From the NCBI GenBank assembly GCA_944325215.1, contig CALUZC010000001.1, positions 1-64,000 on the forward strand: a stretch of DNA of 64,000 nt, given 5' to 3'. Numbering within the stretch: position 1 is the stretch's first letter; each line of letters begins with the position of its first letter. The notes beneath the pieces were generated by a model. It did no database searches. It worked only from the letters and a program-made list of their open reading frames with translations, and was not told where the DNA came from. A program made the position numbers and the translations under genes. This document shows, piece after piece, positions 60,506 through 64,000 of the stretch. Source of the stretch: an uncultured Mucispirillum sp. (GTDB lineage Bacteria > Chrysiogenota > Deferribacteres > Deferribacterales > Mucispirillaceae).

Positions 60506-63250
60506 TTGATAAAAAAAATACTTTTTGCACTATCTGCAATTTTATTTATATATGGTTGTAGTGAAAAGAGAACAATTGTTTATGATAATGCAACTGCTAA
60601 TCTTAATATATCTTCAGTTGCTCAGTCTGAAAATACCGATATATTAGCAGGTAATGAAAAGTTTTCAACTGGTGATTTTCAAGCAGCCATAGCATCATAT
60701 GAAAAAGCAACTACAGAAAATAAGGCTACTGCACTTTATAATATAGGTGTAAGCTATTATCTTTTAAATAATACACCAATGGCAGAATTAAATTTTAGAG
60801 AGGCCGTTAAAGCTGACCCAGATTTTACAGAGGCTTTAATGAATTTAATTGCAGTTTTAGCAGAGCAGGGTGGAGAAAAAGCTGTAGAGGCTGGAACCTA
60901 TGTTGAAAAATATATTGAAAAATCAAACCATTCTGCTTCAGCTTACAGTGGTATTGCAAACGTTTACTTAAGCATTAATGATACAGCAAAAGCTATGTAT
61001 TATTATAGAAAAGCTATGGAAAAAGATGCAAAATCCCCACTTGTTCTTGAAAATTATGCTAACTTATTAATAAGTATCGGGGAATATAGAGATGGTATAA
61101 GTTTATTAGAATCTTTACCGACTCGTAATTTTTTTATTTATTATAACCTTGCTAATGCCTACCTTGCACTTGGTAATAAAGAAAGTGCCTATTCTAATGC
61201 TCAAGAGGCCTTATATTCTGAAGGTGCATCAGAAACAGGCTATGATAAGCTTGCTCAAATATTTAATGCATTAAAAAAATATTCTGATGAGGCACAAACA
61301 CTTCGCATATTAATTAGTGGCAATGATGAAAGAAACTATAGAGTTCGTCTTATAAAAGCATACATGTCATTATCGCAAAATAATCAAGCTATAGACGAAG
61401 TGGAATCTTTATTAAAAGAATACCCAAATGATGAAGAATTAAGCCTTTTAAAGTATAATATACTAGTATATATAGATACAGCAAAGGCAGGAGAATATAT
61501 TAAAACATTATATGGTCAGTTAAAAACTGATAAAGTTCTGTCATATTATGCAAAACATGTATGTTATTTTAATAAGACACAAAATGAAATAAGACCATAT
61601 ATTCAAGATAATAGAAATAACGGCTGGTATGCTCTTGCTAGAGCAGTTTATGCATTAAAGCAAGGCAGGTATAATGATGCAGAAAATTATTTAAAATCTG
61701 CAAGTGGTGAAAACGGTCATGATTATTATGCTTATAATACATTTTTAAATATTAAGAAAAAAGATTTTGCTCGTGCTGCAGAATTTGCAGAAAATTTGGA
61801 CTTATTACAGTATGATACATTTTGGTATAAGCTTGTAACAGCATGGAATTTAAGGCAGCCGCAAACTATTCTTGCAATAGGTGAGGAATATAAAAACAGC
61901 TCACTAATATCTATTCGCCCACCGTCTTTTGAGTTTAATGTCCGCCCTGTACTTGATGATATGAGTTTTACATACAGATTTGATGATAAAAGTATCGATG
62001 CTGCTTCTATGCTTGCTTACCCTGTATTTATGAAACCTGACGAAACAGCACAGTTTTTAATTGCAGGAAGAACAACATTAAAAGAAAGAGATAGAGATAG
62101 TGTTACTGGTAAGCTTGAAGGTATAAAGTTAAATAATGCAGCTATGGACGATTTTGCAGCTTTTAATTTTGATGCAGCAAGGGTTAAATTTGAAAAAGCA
62201 GCAGATGAACTTACAAATAATATTATTGTCCTTTATAACCTTGCACTTACTTATTTTAATTTAGGTGATAATGAAAAAGCTCAATCTATTATTGATAAAG
62301 CTTTTGTTATAGATAAAAATAATGGTTATATCCACCTTATATCTGGTTTATTAAATTATAGAAAAGGTAACTATCCAGATGCTAAACTAAATTTTGACCA
62401 GGCTAAAATTTATGCATCAAAAGTAATAAGTGAACAGTTAAACCCACGTGATGAAGATGTTATGCTTTTATACCTGGCAGTTTTAGCAGGGGAGAGAAAC
62501 TCAAGAAGAAACGAAGCAGAAAGTATATTTAAAGATGAAAATAACGGCTTTGCAGCAACTATGGTTCTATTTATGGACTATTTTGATGATTATGACATTA
62601 CTAAACTGGATAACCTTGAAAACTCGCCTATTTTTAGAGTAAGCCGAGTGAGAAATTTACTGGCATTAAGACATTTACCTGTTGAACAGTTTAAAGATGT
62701 TGATGATGCTGATAGATATTATACTCTAGCATATAAATTTGCAATGCTGCAGCGTGGAGCAGCAAATGCTATACAGTTTAACTCGCGGTTTGCAAAAGAT
62801 AAAGTTTATTTAAAAGATATGGTTTATTTTTCAATTTTTAAAAATGACAAAAATAATGGCTTGAAATATTTGCAGACTTTATCTAATATGGATTTTAGAT
62901 ATTCTGAGCTTTATAAAGTATCCTTATATTATTTTACATGGCTTAGGGATTTTGTCAACGCTGAAGCATCATATGGCTCTCTTGATAGGCTTGGTTATAC
63001 TGACCAGACATCTTTTTTCTATATGCTTTTATATTTTCTTGTTAATTTTAACGAAACAAGGTTAAATAATTATTTGAAAATATATAATGATACATATGGG
63101 GCTGATTATAAATATGATTTAATAACTGCCTTAATGAATTTATATACTAAAAACATAAGCACATTTGATAGTATTATTAGGCGTCTTTTAAATCAAGACC
63201 CATATTTATTTGATAAAATGTTTATAGAGGTTAACTTTGAAAAATTTTAG
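60506..63250 (+). CDS. Large TPR lipoprotein
   Basis: 914 residues. Start TTG at 60506 with AGAGGT upstream (an ATG at 60501 stops at once). Lipoprotein signal with FIYGCSEK (Cys at about 18). The N-terminal half has tetratricopeptide repeats (TALYNIGVSYYLLNNTPMAE, AYSGIANVYLSINDTAKAMY, FIYYNLANAYLALGNKESAY), with another set near 550-640 (IVLYNLALTYFNLGDNEKAQ). Such proteins scaffold envelope assemblies; the partner is unknown. The next gene overlaps its end by 14 bases. Confidence 0.8.
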   Translation: MIKKILFALSAILFIYGCSEKRTIVYDNATANLNISSVAQSENTDILAGNEKFSTGDFQAAIASYEKATTENKATALYNIGVSYYLLNNTPMAELNFREAVKADPDFTEALMNLIAVLAEQGGEKAVEAGTYVEKYIEKSNHSASAYSGIANVYLSINDTAKAMYYYRKAMEKDAKSPLVLENYANLLISIGEYRDGISLLESLPTRNFFIYYNLANAYLALGNKESAYSNAQEALYSEGASETGYDKLAQIFNALKKYSDEAQTLRILISGNDERNYRVRLIKAYMSLSQNNQAIDEVESLLKEYPNDEELSLLKYNILVYIDTAKAGEYIKTLYGQLKTDKVLSYYAKHVCYFNKTQNEIRPYIQDNRNNGWYALARAVYALKQGRYNDAENYLKSASGENGHDYYAYNTFLNIKKKDFARAAEFAENLDLLQYDTFWYKLVTAWNLRQPQTILAIGEEYKNSSLISIRPPSFEFNVRPVLDDMSFTYRFDDKSIDAASMLAYPVFMKPDETAQFLIAGRTTLKERDRDSVTGKLEGIKLNNAAMDDFAAFNFDAARVKFEKAADELTNNIIVLYNLALTYFNLGDNEKAQSIIDKAFVIDKNNGYIHLISGLLNYRKGNYPDAKLNFDQAKIYASKVISEQLNPRDEDVMLLYLAVLAGERNSRRNEAESIFKDENNGFAATMVLFMDYFDDYDITKLDNLENSPIFRVSRVRNLLALRHLPVEQFKDVDDADRYYTLAYKFAMLQRGAANAIQFNSRFAKDKVYLKDMVYFSIFKNDKNNGLKYLQTLSNMDFRYSELYKVSLYYFTWLRDFVNAEASYGSLDRLGYTDQTSFFYMLLYFLVNFNETRLNNYLKIYNDTYGADYKYDLITALMNLYTKNISTFDSIIRRLLNQDPYLFDKMFIEVNFEKF

Positions 63251-63749
63251 AACAAATAAAACTTTTATAATATTACATATTTTTATTTTGGTTTTATTAA
63301 TTATTTATACCATTAATGATGTAAACAGGCAAAGTAATTTAAATGTAAAGCTCTTATCTGTGATGATAGTTATTGTTTTTGTAATGCTAATATCGTCATT
63401 ACTTAAAAAAGTTATTGTTACTGAAGATAATATTATTGTAAAAAGTTTATTTAAAACAACAACAATAGAAATTGATAAAATAGGCTATGGTTATGCAATT
63501 TCTGCAATGGGCAGGTTTGTATTAATTATAAATGATGGAACACATACTGCCATGATTTCATCATTAATGAATGGGTTTAATGAGATAGTAGCACTAGTGT
63601 CCAGTAAGATTGTTGAGGAAGAACGTAAAGCTTTTGATATTATCACAGAGAATTCTTTAAAAAGAAAGTATATAATATATACTTGTGTTATGCTTGTAAT
63701 AGTGGCACTTTTAATATACGGAAATATTACAAGTTATAATTTAATATAG
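63237..63749 (+). CDS. Small membrane protein with PH-like centre
   Basis: 170 residues: two N-terminal helices (about 10-58), a beta-rich middle (about 60-130; KVIVTEDNIIVKSLFKTTTIEIDKIGY resembles bacterial PH-like domains) and a final helix (about 143-165). Start is TTG at 63237 with GAGG upstream, inside the end of the TPR gene. Function unknown. Confidence 0.6.
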   Translation: MKNFRTNKTFIILHIFILVLLIIYTINDVNRQSNLNVKLLSVMIVIVFVMLISSLLKKVIVTEDNIIVKSLFKTTTIEIDKIGYGYAISAMGRFVLIINDGTHTAMISSLMNGFNEIVALVSSKIVEEERKAFDIITENSLKRKYIIYTCVMLVIVALLIYGNITSYNLI

Positions 63750-63783
63750 ATAATTATTTTTTGAAGTTTTATAGTTATATATA

Positions 63784-64000
63784 CTACTTGTTTTGAACTT
63801 TATTTATAAGCTCATAGGCATCATTACGTTTAAGCCCTAAAGTTTTCATAACTTTTAATATATCTTTAGATGATAAACCATCACTTAATAATTCATTTAT
63901 TATCTTATTATAATCAAGTATTTGTTCATTATGCTGACTTGAATTATGCACTTTATTATTTACTACAATTACAAATTCACCCTTAATATTTACTTTTTCA
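63784..64000 (-). CDS. rsmI: C-terminal part of RsmI (16S rRNA C1402 methyltransferase)
   Basis: An open frame runs from the right edge to the stop at 63784-63786 on the minus strand (72 codons visible). It reads EKVNIKGEFVIVVNNK, then a helical tail with SDGLSSKDILKVMKTLGLKRNDAYELIN. This matches the end of RsmI: the last strand R/K-G-E-x-V-x-x-V and the C-terminal helical domain (L-x-x-G-L-S-x-K-D/E-A). RsmI 2'-O-methylates C1402 of 16S rRNA. The N-terminal part lies outside the window. Confidence 0.75.
   Translation of the reverse strand, partial: EKVNIKGEFVIVVNNKVHNSSQHNEQILDYNKIINELLSDGLSSKDILKVMKTLGLKRNDAYELINKVQNK

Noticed and set aside
1-64000. CRISPR array or prophage
   Set aside because: No regularly spaced repeats, cas genes, integrase or phage structural genes were seen.

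Overview
The window is about 64 kb of a very AT-rich bacterial chromosome with tightly packed genes, strong Shine-Dalgarno sites and many U-run terminators. The content points to a Gram-negative strict or facultative anaerobe that respires with cytochromes c. It has a tetraheme flavocytochrome c of fumarate reductase type, a Tat-exported molybdoenzyme with FeS and cytochrome b partners, a Rieske/cytochrome b complex, a futalosine-pathway menaquinone gene (mqnA), TorD-type chaperones, and outer-membrane and lipoprotein genes. This fits Deferribacterota, and a low-GC gut member such as Mucispirillum is my best guess. That assignment is inference from content, not from a search.

Layout. 0.3-6.8 kb is the classic translation operon rimP-nusA-ylxR-infB-rbfA-truB. 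6.9-9.0 kb holds a DUF302 protein and two unknown exported proteins. 9.1-11.6 kb is rpsO-pnp. 11.8-17.4 kb has two small exported proteins, dut, an alpha-glucan phosphorylase, a hotdog thioesterase and a probable globin-sensor/PsiE membrane protein. 17.8-24.8 kb is mostly minus strand: an NhaC-type antiporter, a YyaL/DUF255 protein and an acetyltransferase, then YjbQ, a phasin-like protein and a UbiB-like kinase. 25.5-27.3 kb has a CaCA-type antiporter behind a yybP-ykoY (Mn2+) riboswitch, next to rpsT. 27.5-32.4 kb has a beta-barrel protein, a NifU-like/GGGtGRT pair, two unknown exported proteins, panD and a TauE/SafE permease. 32.9-43.3 kb has the flavocytochrome c, a polar amino-acid ABC operon with a YbaK-type deacylase, two TorD-like chaperones, an orphan TAXI binding protein, mtnA with a class II aldolase, mqnA, an SspB-like protein and an orphan Opp/Dpp ATPase.

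44.5-49.3 kb is the most unusual part. A two-gene cassette is present twice in tandem: A, a 474-residue Sel1-like protein, and B, a 203-residue Tat-signal protein. Each copy lies behind a promoter whose -35/-10 spacer contains ten consecutive C (template view: ten G). A frameshifted remnant of a third A gene lies between the first promoter and the first complete A gene. A third poly-G promoter occurs at 27.4 kb. These look like phase-variable switches controlling a system I cannot name.

49.3-55.5 kb reads as one seven-gene minus-strand unit: molybdoenzyme, FeS subunit, cytochrome b, Rieske protein, b6-type cytochrome b (with a b6f-like Cys for an extra covalent heme), subunit IV and a four-heme cytochrome c. 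A rhodanese lipoprotein is divergent to it and a TorD-like gene follows. The window ends with a CAT-anticodon tRNA, a NIF3-family gene, a zinc-ribbon coiled-coil protein, a large TPR lipoprotein, a small membrane protein and the 3' end of rsmI on the minus strand.
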